Shown one piece after another: positions 11,590-23,282 of a stretch of 64,000 bases of DNA. The notes under the pieces were generated by a model, which was given only the letters and a program-made list of their open reading frames with translations, made no database searches and was not told where the DNA came from. This DNA comes from Eublepharis macularius (taxonomy: Eukaryota; Chordata; Lepidosauria; Squamata; Eublepharidae). Numbering within the stretch: position 1 is the stretch's first letter; every line of letters begins with the position of its first letter. The position numbers were made by a program, and so were the translations under genes. The stretch covers positions 12,286,001-12,350,000 of the forward strand of contig NC_072805.1 in NCBI RefSeq assembly GCF_028583425.1, read 5' to 3'.

Positions 11590-12034
11590 CAGGGGCCATT
11601 TCGTAGAAAAAGAGCAGGAGGGGCTCATTAGCATAACTCATTAGCATAACTCATCAGCATATGCCACGACCCTTGACATTACACCCGTGTCATTAGTATG
11701 GCTGATTTGCATATGCCACACCCCCTGACATCACCTATCCTGGCTGTTTTGGACCCAATCCTGGCCATTCAGGGCTGAAATTGGACCCAAAATGGCCAAA
11801 GGGGGCTGAAAATGGCCAAAAAGGTGCCCAAAATGGTCAGAATTGGGCTGCTGCTGAGCGAGAGAGTGATCCACCACCTGTCAGAGGCCCGATCCGGGTC
11901 ATTTCAGCCCCAATCCAGGCTGAAATGGGCCCAAAATCGCCAAGGGTCAGGTGGGCGGGGCCACCTGACATGTGACGTCTTTGGGGAACTGCCGGAACTG
12001 CGTTCCTGCACGTCCCCCCTCGAAATGAGCCCTG
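11590..12034. mobile_element. hAT non-autonomous element nested in copia gag region
   Basis: The ends are caggggccatttcg and cgaaatgagccctg (inverted), with a perfect 8-bp duplication atagttcc at 11582-11589 and 12035-12042. The inside has iterated ctcattagcataa and aaaatggccaaa phrases. Confidence 0.9.
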
Positions 12035-12324
12035 ATAGTTCCCATTTCTTAGACACTCCAGTGGATGTGAGGCTTCAGGCAGGAGGTCCTTCCGGTTCAA
12101 CCTCTCTTCCGAGGGAGCGGAATTGGAGTTCGGCTGGGAGTTGCTGGAAGATGCAGCCCCGGCTCCTTCATTTCTTGAGCTCATATTTTCCTATCGTTTC
12201 CTGAGCTTCTGTCAATTGTAGTTTCTCTGCTTAATTAGTAAAGCACTCAGCACAGCCTTAGTTTTGCTCTTTTCCACTTTTATGTTAGTCAGGGAGCAAA
12301 GAACTTGAGGCTGGTCCCATAACC

Positions 12325-13023
12325 TGACAAATAAATCATTCTGTAGGCCCCAGAAACCTCATTAGTGTCAGAGAAGCCCTGCATATCTGCCATGTATCTG
12401 ATTGCATCTGTATCTGTTATATTATGGCTATACTGAGCCTCTGAGTGAGTGCAGAGAGGCACCTGATAGCTAATGTGCTGCAGTCAATTGTTTATCTCCA
12501 CAGCAGAGATGTTTCCAAACTGTGTTACTCTGGGCCATTAGCAGAGTCTATCGTTTGGCATAGGAAACGTGATTATAGGTGGTTGTGGTTCTGCTGGCTG
12601 GTGTGTGTGTGCAGGACAGAAAATAATAAATCATACACTTAGCTTTATATTTGGAAAAGAAATGAGAGTTCTTTATGTAGGAACTCCATGCTCTGATAGG
12701 AAAGGAAGAGAAACAAATCCTACCTATCTAGTCTAAGGATGGACATGGATGGCAGGACAAGGCCTGCATCCATGCTGCCAAGATGGAGGGAGAAGAAGGA
12801 GAGAGGTGTTGCCTGGAGCAATGCCAGGAAGAGAGGAAGTCAGAGGGAGGAAGTCAGGAGGAGGAAATTCTGAGAACAGCAATCTACTTATCAAAGGACA
12901 GTCAGAGCAGTAAACAGCAAACAGTCAACGGAGTGCCCTGACCTCTCTATCCTTCTAACTCTTTGGTTTGTCCCCCTCTGAAACCTGAGGAAAGGGACGG
13001 CGCTGAGTCCTCCTTTTCCAACA
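12325..13023 (-). repeat. Copia element 5' LTR
   Basis: It pairs with 8519-9057 and is about 160 bp longer, the difference lying in its left third. In minus-strand sense it starts TGTTGG at 13023. Confidence 0.8.
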
Positions 13024-13639
13024 GAACCATCTAATAAAACAGAAAGAACTGCTTTGTGGAGCTCCTTCTGTGACTCTGAGCTCAGTGGGCTTTTCCTTAG
13101 GTGGAAGAAGTGGGCAGATGAGGGCCTCGTCTGTAGGAGGGAGGAGAAAGACCATTCCATGGATCTGGAGCCTGCCTGGCACACAGGAGCAGTTCCTAAG
13201 GATGGTGCACTGCAAACTTTAATACGAGGACTTGTGCCAGGTCTGTTGACGTCCTGCTGTCTTCTGGGCCTCTATCAGGTCCTTCCACCATTCTTGTGTC
13301 AACCTGCACGTAGAATTTGCAGAAGAGCTGTGCATCTTGGGGGAGGAGGGCATCTCTTTCTCCTACCCCTACGGCCTCCTCCCTCCTCCTATACATACAT
13401 CATGTTTAGTTCGCTTTTTTCACCGAGACACAAGACGGATGGTACAGTGTGAGCAAAATGCAGCCAAGATGATGGAGCATCCAATAAAAAGGGTGATAGG
13501 TTTGAATTGCAGAAATCTGGAAATGAGCAGAAATCTGAAACAAACCTGCAACAAAGTATAAGCATTTAAATGCAACATGCTAAGCAAAGCAGAAATTACA
13601 TAGTAAGCGCATTTTGATATCAATACAGAGAACGTATTG
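13024..13639. other. LINE-derived 3' region, no gene
   Basis: 13390-13620 resembles the 3' UTR of L2-like elements (caccgagacacaagacggat, compare catcgagacacaaggtggac at about 27473). The remainder up to 13390 is probably the same old LINE but has no readable motif. Confidence 0.4.
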
Positions 13640-13861
13640 ATAATAAGGAAACTTCCATCTTGTTCTCTGTAAAGTTGCATGCCTAGGTAGTGAGCGACGT
13701 TACCGAGCTGCTTGATCTTGACATGTTTGCTTCGGTGTTGTACAATTTCCTTGCTGTCATCTGGATTTTCAAAGGCCAGAACCAAATCATCTACAAAAAT
13801 CAGCAGATCAGTCCATTTGCCATTCTTCTGGCTGGTGTATAGGCAATTCTCGCTTCTCTTG
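13640..13861 (-). mobile_element. Second copia RT fragment (fossil)
   Basis: 222 bases nearly identical to 9792-10013 of the copia element, with no LTR attached. The right edge runs straight into a minisatellite and the left edge into LINE-like DNA. Confidence 0.9.
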
Positions 13862-15200
13862 CTTTTCTCCCTCCCTCCCTCCCTGGCAGCTCAGGCTCCT
13901 GGAGGCAGCGTTCTTAAGTACCTCAGGCACAGAGAAGGGTGGGGCTGAGAGGTTGGCTTCTCTCTCACAGGCAGGGAGTTGTTTGCTTTTCTCCCTCTCT
14001 TCCTCTCTGGCAGCTCAGGCTCCTGGAGGCAGCGTTCTTAAGTACCTCAGGCACAGAGAAGGGTGAGGCTGAGAGGCTGGCTTCTCTCTCACAGGCAGGC
14101 AGGTGTTTGCTTTTCTCCCTCCCTCCCTGGCAGCTCAGGCTCCTGGAGGCAGCGTTCTTAAGTACCTCAGGCACAGAGAAGGGTGAGAGGCTGGCTTCTC
14201 TCTCACAGGCAGGGAGCTGTTTGCTTTTCTCCCTCTCTTCCTCTCTGGCAGCTCAGGCTCCTGGAGGCAGCGTTCTAAAGTACCTCAGGCACAGAGAAGG
14301 GTGAGGCTGAGAGGCTGGCTTCTCTCACACAGGCAGGGAGCTGTTTGCTTTTCTCCCTCCCTCCCTCCCTGGCAGCTCAGGCTCCTGGAGGCAGCGTTCT
14401 TAAGTACCTCAGGCACAGAGAAGGGTGAGGCTGAGAGGCTGGCTTCTCTCTCACAGGGAGGCAGGTGTTTGTTTTTCTCCCTCCCTCCCTGGAAGCTCAG
14501 GCTCCTGGAGGCAGCGTTCTTAAGTACCTCAGGCACAGAGAAGGGCAGGGCTGAGAGGCTGGCATCTTTCTCACAGGCAGGCAGGCAGGCGTTTGCTTTT
14601 CTCCCTCCCTCCCTCCCTCCCTCCCTCCCTGGCAGCTCAGGCTCCTGGAGGCAGCGTTCTTAAGTACTTCAGGCACAGAGAAGGGTGAGGCTGAGAGCCT
14701 GTCTTCTCTCTCACAGGCAGGGAGCTGTTTGCTTTTCTCCCTCCCTTCCTCTCTGGCAGCTCAGGCTCCTGGAGGCAGCGTTCTTAAATACCTCAGGCAC
14801 AGAGAAGGGTGGGGCTGAGAGGCTGGCTTCTCTTTCACAGGCAGGGAGCTGTTTGCTTTTCTCCCTCCTTTCCTCTCTGGCAGCTCAGGCTCCTGGAGGC
14901 AGCGTTCTTAAGTACCTCAGGCACAGAGAAGGGCAGGGCTGAGAGGCTGGCTTCTCTCTCACAGGCAGGCAGGTGTTTGCTTTTCTCCCTCCCTCCCTCC
15001 CTGGCAGCTCAGGCTCCTGGAGGCAGCGTTCTTAAGTACCTCAGGCACAGAGAAGGGCAGGGCTGAGAGGCTGGCTTCTCTCTCACAGGCAGGCAGGTGT
15101 TTGCTTTTCTCCCTCCCTCCCTCCCTGGCAGCTCAGGCTCCTGGAGGCAGCGTTCTTAAGTACCTCAGGCACAGAGAAGGCTGAGGCTGAGAGGCTGGCT
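13862..15200. repeat. Minisatellite, ~11 units of about 120 bp
   Basis: Each unit contains ctggaggcagcgttcttaag, a cctcaggcacagagaagggt block, a cttctctctcacaggcaggg block and a ctccctccctcc tract. Unit length varies from about 115 to 135 because the CCCT tract differs. The open frames that run through it on both strands arise because the unit length is often near a multiple of three. They are not genes. Confidence 0.95.
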
Positions 15201-15440
15201 GTTGATCTTGCCCTTCTGCAGGGAGGCCCTTTTGCAGGGGGATCCTTGAAGAGGGCTCTGCTCAGGTAGGTTAGAGAAGCTGTCATAGTGGAGCATCAGG
15301 GGAGAGGCAGATATGAGGACTGAGGCCATGAAGGGCTTTGCATGTGATAGCCAAAGGCTAACTGATGCCCACCTGGCACTGACAAGAGCTCCAGAGTGAC
15401 TGAAGAATGGGGGTAATGTGCATGCTCCATCTAAAGTCAG
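15200..15440 (-). pseudogene. L2-like LINE 3' fragment
   Basis: Closely related to 3100-3260 (tgttgatcttgccctt, then gaagggctttgcatgtga). The last minisatellite unit is fused to its right end, so the array grew at or inside this LINE. Confidence 0.6.
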
Positions 15441-15580
15441 TGTTATTATCTCCACAATACAGCTGGGGAACTGGGCTGAGAGGAGTAGCTGACCCAGGGC
15501 CACCTGCAGAGCTCACGGCAGGAGTGGAGTTCGAATCAGCAGAGTGCTGATTTGTAACCCAACCACTATGCTGCAGAAGA
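15441..15580 (-). mobile_element. Old tRNA-type SINE (MIR/CORE-like)
   Basis: The text gttattatctccacaatacagc, gacccagggccacc and ggagttcgaatc follows the inner part of MIR-like SINEs in reverse. It is decayed and its ends are unclear. Confidence 0.45.
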
Positions 15581-16034
15581 TCATAGACAATGTCTTGTCT
15601 GATCGTCATTATAAACGGTAAATTGTATCAATTCATATGCTATGCTACCTGATTGAGTCTGTTGTATAAAAACGCTTTTAACTTGTAGATCAGACATATG
15701 AGAGATTTTTGTTTCTCTTCTTGAGCAAATTTCTTCATATGGCACTATCTTATGCCTTTTAATCAAAGGACCATCTCTCTCAAATCAACATACTTCCCAT
15801 TTATTGAAACCTCCTTGCTTTAATACAGATTATTAAAATTTTCTCTACTGACCTCTCAGAGGAATCTCATGTTCCAAGCTCCCTTTGCAGCCTCAACATA
15901 GCTTGTGTTTGCAATTCTAGAAATTGCCCCAGGGCATTTTGGAATCCAGAAAGATCTGTGAGCCTCTGTGGGCAGACCATCTTATAGGTACACCCACTTT
16001 TTGTTGGGTGTTGGGGCCATATTCACCCTTGCCT
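15581..16034. other. No gene recognised
   Basis: AT-rich anonymous sequence. Confidence 0.5.
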
Positions 16035-16740
16035 TCAGTGAAATAGAAACATAGAGGTGGAAGACACCCGCAAGAGTAATCTAGTCCAGCCTCCTACACA
16101 ACATAAGACATTCACACCTATCCTCGCCCACCTTCCCCAGTGACCCCTGATCTATGCCCAGAGGACGGCACAAAAGCTGCAGGATCCCTGGCCAATCTGG
16201 CCCACAGGAAAATTCCTTCCTGTCTCCCAACTGGTGATTGGCATTACCCTGGATATCTAAGAAAGGGCCACGAGAACCAAGTACCGGCTCATCCCTTCCT
16301 GCCTTCCCACTCACAATCTGCCTAAATTCATACTGAGTCATAGAATCAGCATTGCTGATAGATGGCCATCTAGCCTCTGCTTAAAAACACCAAATAAAGG
16401 AGAAAGCACCACCTCCCGAGGAAGCCTGTTCCGCTGAGGGACCGCTTTAACTGTCAGGAAGTTCTTCCTAATGTTTAGCTGAAAACTCTTTCGCTTTGAT
16501 TTGAACCTTTTGTTTCTGATCTGACCCTTTGGGTCAACAGAAAACAACTCTGCTCCATCTTCTATGTGACAGTCCTTCAAATACTTGAAGAGGATTGTCG
16601 TGTCACTTCTCAGTCGCCTCCTCTCCAGGCTAGACATGACCAGCTCCTTCAGTCTTTCCTCATAGGACTTGGTCTCCAGACCCCTCCCATCTTCGTTGCC
16701 CTCCTTTGGACAGTGGTCAGACCACAGTTCAGGCTGAATC
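16035..16740 (-). pseudogene. CR1 LINE 3' end
   Basis: The minus-strand translation includes LNIRKNFLTVKAVPQRNRL, PREVV and FKQRLDGHLSAML. The plus-strand text caggaagttcttcctaatgt and catgtgac-like phrases are the antisense of the CR1 C-terminus and 3' UTR. It is 5' truncated. Confidence 0.85.
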
Positions 16741-17149
16741 ACCCATCCAGAAAGACACCCTCCCCCAAAAAACTCAGTGCAAAAGAATTTCATCTGTGGG
16801 GGTCTGTCACTATCCGAGAGAAGCCGAGCACTGCCAAGGAAGCTGTGAAGTCCAGAGCTGGCCCTGATGTGAAACATTCAGTTTTGGATATTGAGTTCAC
16901 CCAAAACAATCAGTCGAGGTGCCTCCAGGACCTCATCTGAGTGCACTTCTGCCAACTGTTTTGCCTCATAGTATTTACTTATACTGGGTTCTCATCAGCC
17001 CCCTTGATCTGATCTCTTTTGTCTCCAAGTCTTTGTAATTCGTGGCCTTTGGCTTTGATAAATAAAATTGGTGAGTCTCTTTTACCATTTAACTATATAT
17101 TTTGGTTCAATTATTATGGGAAATGTTTGAAATAAATAATTTAATGTTG

Positions 17150-17500
17150 GCAATGCCATCTTTTTTATAGCACTGATTCTATGCATAATTGTAAGCTATG
17201 TTTGGGACCATCTTTTAACATCTTATTTGTCGAATCACTGGATGAAAATTTAACTACTGGAGTTTAAGTTCTTTGAACTAATTACACCCAGGTTTTTAAA
17301 TGATTTATGAAATATTGGGATGTCTAAGTCATTTTGAATTTCATGTTGTGGTTTTGGTTTAAAATTTATATATAGCACTCCAGATTTTTTATAATCAATA
17401 CATAATTGTGCATAATTATTCCATATGTTTAGTCTCGTACTCCTGTTTTGGCAAGATGGTGTCCTGAGCAGACACACCAGTACGGCACTCCATCTCTCAT
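17150..17500 (-). pseudogene. L1-like ORF2 C-terminal fragment
   Basis: The minus-strand frame reads SGVLYINFKPKPQ, DIPIFHKSFKNLGV and ISSKNLNS, which fits the segment between RT and C-terminus of L1 ORF2. It is separated from the next L1 piece by the LTR-like block at 17939-18519. Confidence 0.45.
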
Positions 17501-17938
17501 TTAGGTTTTAAGATAAATGATGTATTCTGAGCTTTGAACTCTGATAAGCTACACCCAGTTTGCACTTGTACTTTTTAAAGAGATTTCCTTAGAGAACTTG
17601 GGCCTTTTTTGCCTCTTTGGACTGTTTACTTTTCTTCTCCAACCCCCAAAGAGGCTCCCCCAGTAAGTAACCAAATACAAAGGGTGGCAACCCAATTTTT
17701 ATCAACTTTATAAACTGCAAAGTGACTTCGTGCTTAAATAGATAATGATAAATATTTCAAAGTATTACAAAAATCAATCCACATTCCACATTCAAGCTCT
17801 ATTTTAATGGGGAAATTAGCGCGCAGCCTGGGTTTTAATTTAGTGTGTGTCTTAACCAACTATACCAGGGTCCCTCTCCAGACACTCGTGAAATAAAGAG
17901 GCAAACTAAATAACAATAAACGTGTCTTTACTGATAGT

Positions 17939-18519
17939 GTTGCGTATGCCTGAACTAGCACACACTTACAAGATTACACACAAGAGCTAAGAAAACAGAG
18001 TAGGAAAATAGAGACGGGTGCATTCGCGGGGAAGCCCACTTGAGAGCGATGGAACTGGGTGTACTCACAATCCCGACGTGGAGCAAAGACGTAGCAGCGA
18101 GATGAGGCGGTCTAATGCCTGCACTAGACACAAGGAAAGAGGCAGCAAGGAGTCTGGATAGGAATGGCACGCGCCCATGTGGCCTGGGAGACCAGCTTAA
18201 ATACCCCAAAATGTACCCTGGGGCTGGTGCTGTTCCCAGTGGTTCTCACGGGTGAAACATAGGTGTTAATGGCTCTATATCTACCCTAGATGGGCCACTT
18301 AAGAATCTGAACATTTTATTGTGACACCTTGGGAAGAGGGGACAAAGGAGGGAGGGAGAGATCCGGGCGTGTTGAATGGATGTTCCAGCAAGCTGGGCTG
18401 GTCCTGATGTCATCAGCTCTGGAATGCGGAGGCTGCTTTGAGATGCGTCCATCAAGTGCTTAGGAGGGCTGGCACTTCGCTTCCGTTCCGGGGCGGCTAA
18501 TATCTACATCCTCTCACAA
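17939..18519 (-). mobile_element. Possible LTR fossil inserted in L1
   Basis: In minus-strand sense it starts TGTGAGAGGATG and ends GCAACA, with a TATA-like box (TATTTAAG) near 18195. It interrupts L1 sequence. The family is not identified and no target duplication was confirmed. Confidence 0.3.
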
Positions 18520-19690
18520 TTCAATCTCTAAACCAATCTCTAAACATGTAATATTTTCCAAAAGTTCCTCTCTAATTTTCTGTTTCTGTTTCTGCAAACC
18601 GGATGTAATAGATATCAACTTCCCACAAATAACTGCTTTCATTGCATCCCACTTAACTGGTTAAGCCACATTATCTACTCCATTAAGTTCAAAATTATTT
18701 AATTTCTTCCTCTATTTGCTGTTTCACTAGTCCTGTATTTGCATGGAGTGGATTCTTCACTTTTTTTTTTAGTATTTGATTTATCCAGATATAAATTAGT
18801 TACTTAATTAAAGTCCCCCCCCCATCACCACACTGCTCTCTTCGAAGGCCTGTAATTTGGAAAAAGTCTCTTCCAAGAAAGCCAGCTGCAGGGTATTAGG
18901 TGCATATATTGATGCCAACATTAAAGCAAAACCATTAAGATAGCCTTTCAAAAAAAGAAATCTACCTTGTGTATCAGAAGCTTTAACTTCAAAACACAGA
19001 TCTCTTGCTACTAAAATAGAGATCCCCCCCACACACACACACGTTAGAAGAACCACAGGCTTGATACTGAATATTAAAATGAGATTTAAAAATTGGATGC
19101 TTATTTGATCTACTGTGTGTCTCTTAAAGAAACACTCTATGTGATTTTTCTTTTTTCCAATATGAAAGCAGGCGAGTGTCTTTGACTTTAATATTAATAG
19201 ATGTAACTTCGATTGTATCACTATTGAGGTCAACAACAGCCATTCTGAGATCTTAACAAAAAATTTCCCTCAGCTAGACTAGAAGGATCCAGGCAATCCA
19301 CCATACCCTTTGCCACGCCTTCTTGCCCCCCTCCTATTTCTGTACCTGAGTGTACACTGTCATCCTTATTCCCATGCCTACATTTCACAGGAAAGAGAGT
19401 ATCAATATCTACAGAATTTACCAGAGGGGAGGAGGAAGTTTGAGGGGATCTCCTCTTTATTACATTAGCATCCATTACTGCTTCTTCCATGATGTTATTT
19501 GTAGAAGACAAAATTGTAGGACATAAGTCTTCTTAACATCTTCTTTCTTCTTGAGGGAACTCCAGATCAATTAAAGCCCAAAGTGCTTCCTATAAAATTG
19601 TATTCACTGACTTAGAGGAAGGATAAAGGTTTAGTTAAGACTTTCATCAAGTCCTGTGTTTCCAGCAAAAGATCCTTCCTGACAATTATT
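18520..19690 (-). pseudogene. L1 endonuclease region fragment
   Basis: The minus-strand frame has GGISILVARDLCFEVKA, DTQGRFLFLKG, LASIYAPNT and VVMGGGL. These match the L1 ORF2 endonuclease (GG..ILI...L.F, D..GRF..., L..IYAPN, ...GGDFN). GGGL replaces the expected GGDFN, so the catalytic Asp and Asn are lost. It lies downstream of an RT of another copy, which is the wrong order for one element, so it is a separate L1. Confidence 0.7.
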
Positions 19691-19747
19691 TAAATTGTGT
19701 CATGTTCCAGGGGAAATTACCATATTTTGCAGCATATTAACAGAAAA

Positions 19748-19853
19748 ATCCACCAGGTCCTTCTTATCCATTCCTATACATTCTTGGGTTGCCACATTAA
19801 ATCCACCAGGTCCTTCTTATCCATTCCTATACATTCTTGGGTTGCCACATTGC
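19748..19853. repeat. 53-bp direct tandem duplication
   Basis: The unit starting atccaccaggtccttcttat occurs twice, exactly, back to back inside L1-derived sequence. Confidence 0.95.
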
Positions 19854-20039
19854 ACCTTTGTTTTAGTATATAGAGATGCTAAAGCACCACCATGACAATT
19901 AAAGGATTGCCAAAATATTACAACTAGATTCATTAGAAAGGTGAGAATGATCAGATGCAGTTTCAAATTCAAGAAACAGAAACCATATATCCCTAAAGGA
20001 AGACCGAACATAAGGATTATCCAGGGAATTCAAATAATC

Positions 20040-23000
20040 AGCAAATTTTCCATTACCAAAAAATCCCACAGTTTCTTAAACCAGTTTAAACCAGATTAGG
20101 TTCATTCCATGATGTTGCAATAAGCGCCTTTGCCGCAGCCATCATAAAAGAGATCAAGATTTTTCTAGGATTTGATACAGAAATATCTTTCCATAGACCT
20201 AATAGAATAACTTCTGGTTGTAACGGGATTTTAAGGCCCGTGGTTTTAAAAATCTGATAAGTGATCTTTTCCCAAAAGGATTGAATAATAGGAGAGCTCC
20301 ACCAGCAACGAAAATAATTGCCAGGGTTGCCACATTGTCTCCAACGAGACGAACTATAAGTCTGCTTAATCCTATGTAATTGTACAGGAGAGAGATAATT
20401 TTGAAAGAGAGAAGCCGAATATTAATAGCCCTAGTAGAGTATACTCTAGACCTCCAAATACTTTTCCACTAAGCGTCAGAAAAAGACAATCCACATGATT
20501 GTTCCCAAAACTTCTAATATTTCCATGGTCTGTCCATCCTTTGATTGCAAAGAATCTGATACAATTTAGAAACAATACTTTTGCTCTTGAATGTCTCCCT
20601 ACTCAAGATCACTTCAAATTTCATAAGATTTCTTTTAAGAGCTTCTCTAATCTCTTTGCTTTCAATCAAGTGTTTAACCTGGAGGTGTTGATACCACAGA
20701 AGTTTGATATTAGATTTTTCCTCCAATTTAGTTTTGTCCTTGATTTGGCCCCATTCAGTTACATCATATAGTCTATAGTTATGTGATTCTCTCCACAGGC
20801 TAAATGGGCGCGGATCCAGCGCTGGGGGGAACCACTTTTGGGAAAGAAAAGATGTCACTGGTGAAAATTTAGGTGCTAGCCATTTCCTATCCCTGTCCCA
20901 TATACGAAGCGTAATAAGGCTTAAGACGTTCTGGATTTTAGGAGTGGGTCTCTCATTTCTCTCTCTCCAAACTAGGTCTACAAAGTGCCAGGGAGAGAAG
21001 TATGAACTCTCAATAGTAACCCATTGGATGTGAACATTTGGAAACATGATGGTAAGTAAATTTGCCAGATGGATTGCTATATAATAATTGTATAATCTGA
21101 GAATAGCCAGTCCAGCCTCTCTAATAGGCCTAGCCAAACTCTTGGCTGACCCTGGGCTTCTTATGATCCCAAATAAAGTGGTTTAAGACGGATTGTCATT
21201 TATATAATTCTTGCTCAGAGAAAAACGTGGGAAGCATTCTGAAATGAAAAATATAAAGGGGAAGAACAAAAAATGTAATTAAGTTGATTCTTTTGTACCA
21301 ATTAAGGCTAAGTTTCTGACTCAGTCTATAAGAATCGCTTTAACCTCATTATCTAGATCATTATAGTTGCAGTCTTTTAAATCTTCTATTGAAATAGGAA
21401 TTCTAATCCCCAAGTAGTTCCATGCTGTCTTAATGCATCTATACGGTACTTTTTCCTTAAGTTTTCTTTGTAACTGTGGGGATAACAAAATGGGGAAATG
21501 TCTGATTTACCAGCATTAACTTGGAATCCTGATATTTGACTAAAAGATGTTATGGTCTGTGATAAGGCATTCAGTGACTCTTCCGGGTTAGTGATATAAA
21601 TAGCCATATAATTGGCAAACATATTCAATTTAAATTCTTGATTACCAATACTCACCCTCTGAATATCAAGACTGTTTCTAATCATTATTGCAAGAGATTT
21701 TATGGATAGAGCAAACAATATGGGAGATAAGGGGTACCCCTGTCGGGTACCGCTACCTAAGCAAACATCAGCTAAAAGAGTCCCATTTGCTAAGATTTGA
21801 GCTCTGGGATTTTCATATAAGGATTTCATCATTTGGCAAAACAAAGGGCCAAAGCCCATATATTCCAATAATTGAATTAAATACTGGATTTCTAATCTGT
21901 CATATGCTTTTTCTGCATCAAGAGATAAAATCAGAAATTCTATCAGAAATGACTTGCAGTGATTAATGATATTGATTGTCTTCCTAACATTATCAGCAAT
22001 GTTCCTTTGGGGAATAAACCCCGTTTGGTCATAATGGATGTAGTTCTCTATAAACGAATTCAACCTGTTTGCCATAATGGCAGTGAAGATTTTCGCGTCC
22101 TGATTAAGTAGTGAGATTGGTCTAAAAGACTCTGGAAGAGACAAAACTTTCCCTTTCTTAGGGATCAATATAATTTTGGAATCATACCATGTCAGAGGGA
22201 TCAAGCCATGGGACAGAACTGAGTTACGTGTCTCAGTTAAAGGATCTGCCAATATATCAATACATTTTTTATAGAATTCAACCGTGAACCCATCCCTGCC
22301 AGGGGCTTTGTTCAGTTTTAGCTTCTTCACAGTGTTTACTACTTCTTGTTTAGAAATTGATTTTTCCATTAAGTCTCTATGTTGTTGTGTTAATTTCTGA
22401 ATTTCTGATCTCAAGGAGCTCCTTGCCAGAATTCGCAACCGAAGCTCGGATTCTCTTGCCTTGACGGATGACTTGGAAAGTTGTAGAAGATATCCATCTG
22501 TACCTGTTGTTCTCTTGGTTAAGCCTAGATGTAAACGGCTTTAAACCTCTTTGGCGGGCGTCTTCAAAACCCCGGAACCTCAGATTATTAATTTTATTTT
22601 CCAAATCGATAAGCTTCGATTTGATCCAAGAGTCATCCGCCTACAAGTCTTTCGACTTAGCTGCTATGCCTAGCTGCAATGCTGCATCTGCCGTTTCAGC
22701 AACTTTTTGAAGATAATTTTTGAACGCATCGAATTGATCAGGAATGGGTTTACGCAAAGCTTCCATTCGTTTGGCAATTTTTCTTCCAGCAGGTCGATTT
22801 TGATAGCTATCTCATTCTCTTTGGCTTGCAGATCAGCCTCCCTTTCCCCCTCATTGCTAGCGGCAGCCATTTTGTGCATATTCTGTGCCTCACGGCCTGC
22901 GTCATTCTTGGCCGCCTCGGCTGGAAAAAAATCTTTGAGCGATGAGGAAGTAAGTTCAGCAGCCTTATTCTTGCCTCCCCCAGCCTTCCCCATCATCTAT

Positions 23001-23095
23001 AAGTATTGTAGGTGCCTTTGAGCATCATTAAATCGGCAAACAGGGAGAGGACCGGTACAGCTCGAACTTCACGCGTCCGGTATCGACAGCGCAGC
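20040..23095 (-). pseudogene. L1 LINE with 5' region, ORF1 start and ORF2 RT; internally deleted
   Basis: From right to left on the minus strand there is a GC-rich 5' region (about 23095-22997). An ORF1-like start follows at 22996 (MMGKAGGGKNK, then a charged helix-forming stretch). Next comes ORF2 RT at 22438-21386 with KLNKAPGRDGF, FRPISLLNQDAKI, QTGFIPQRN, LSLDAEKAYDR and GTRQGYPLSPILFALS. The C-terminal region continues to about 20040. The catalytic FADD box reads FANY, so both aspartates are lost. The endonuclease and most of ORF1 are missing between 22600 and 22440. The element lies in the same orientation as the coiled-coil gene whose stop codon is at 23122. Confidence 0.85.
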
Positions 23096-23121
23096 GCCCC
23101 GCCCCCCCAAAGCTCTGAGTC

Positions 23122-23282
23122 TCATATTTGCGGTTCTTCAAAATGTACTGCCCGAGACCTCCTTTCTTCCTTGCGGCTGGGATCCTTGAGGGCTGAAATG
23201 AGCCTCTGGTGGACTTGGCTCTTTTGAAGTCCCCTTCCAGAAATTGTAGGAAGTTTCTCATCTTTGACTGTCTTGCTGGCAA
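23122..23282 (-). CDS. Coiled-coil gene, last coding exon with stop
   Basis: The acceptor is cactttcag at 23283-23291. Fifty-three codons follow the split phase-1 codon and end at TGA (23124-23122). The final residues are RSRAVHFEEPQI. The sequence just beyond is L1 5' region. Confidence 0.75.

Larger units (their letters stand above)
8519..13023 (-). mobile_element. Ty1/copia LTR retrotransposon, broken fossil
   Basis: Two related LTRs (8519-9057 and 12325-13023) bound an internal region on the minus strand. A 5-bp direct repeat, gaacc, lies on both outer sides (8514-8518 and 13024-13028), as expected for integrase-made insertions. Internal parts are a gag-like region (within 10965-12184) and RT and RNase H segments (within 9080-10140) of vertebrate copia type. 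The RNase H end reads MIADTLTKPL. Two hAT-type elements are nested inside. It is clearly broken, with several breaks, and protease and integrase parts were not recognised. The LTRs differ visibly in length and sequence, so the insertion is not recent. Confidence 0.85.

Noticed and set aside
13939-15066. Several 70-120 codon frames on both strands
   Set aside because: They run through the minisatellite and repeat the same peptide; unit length explains the open frames.
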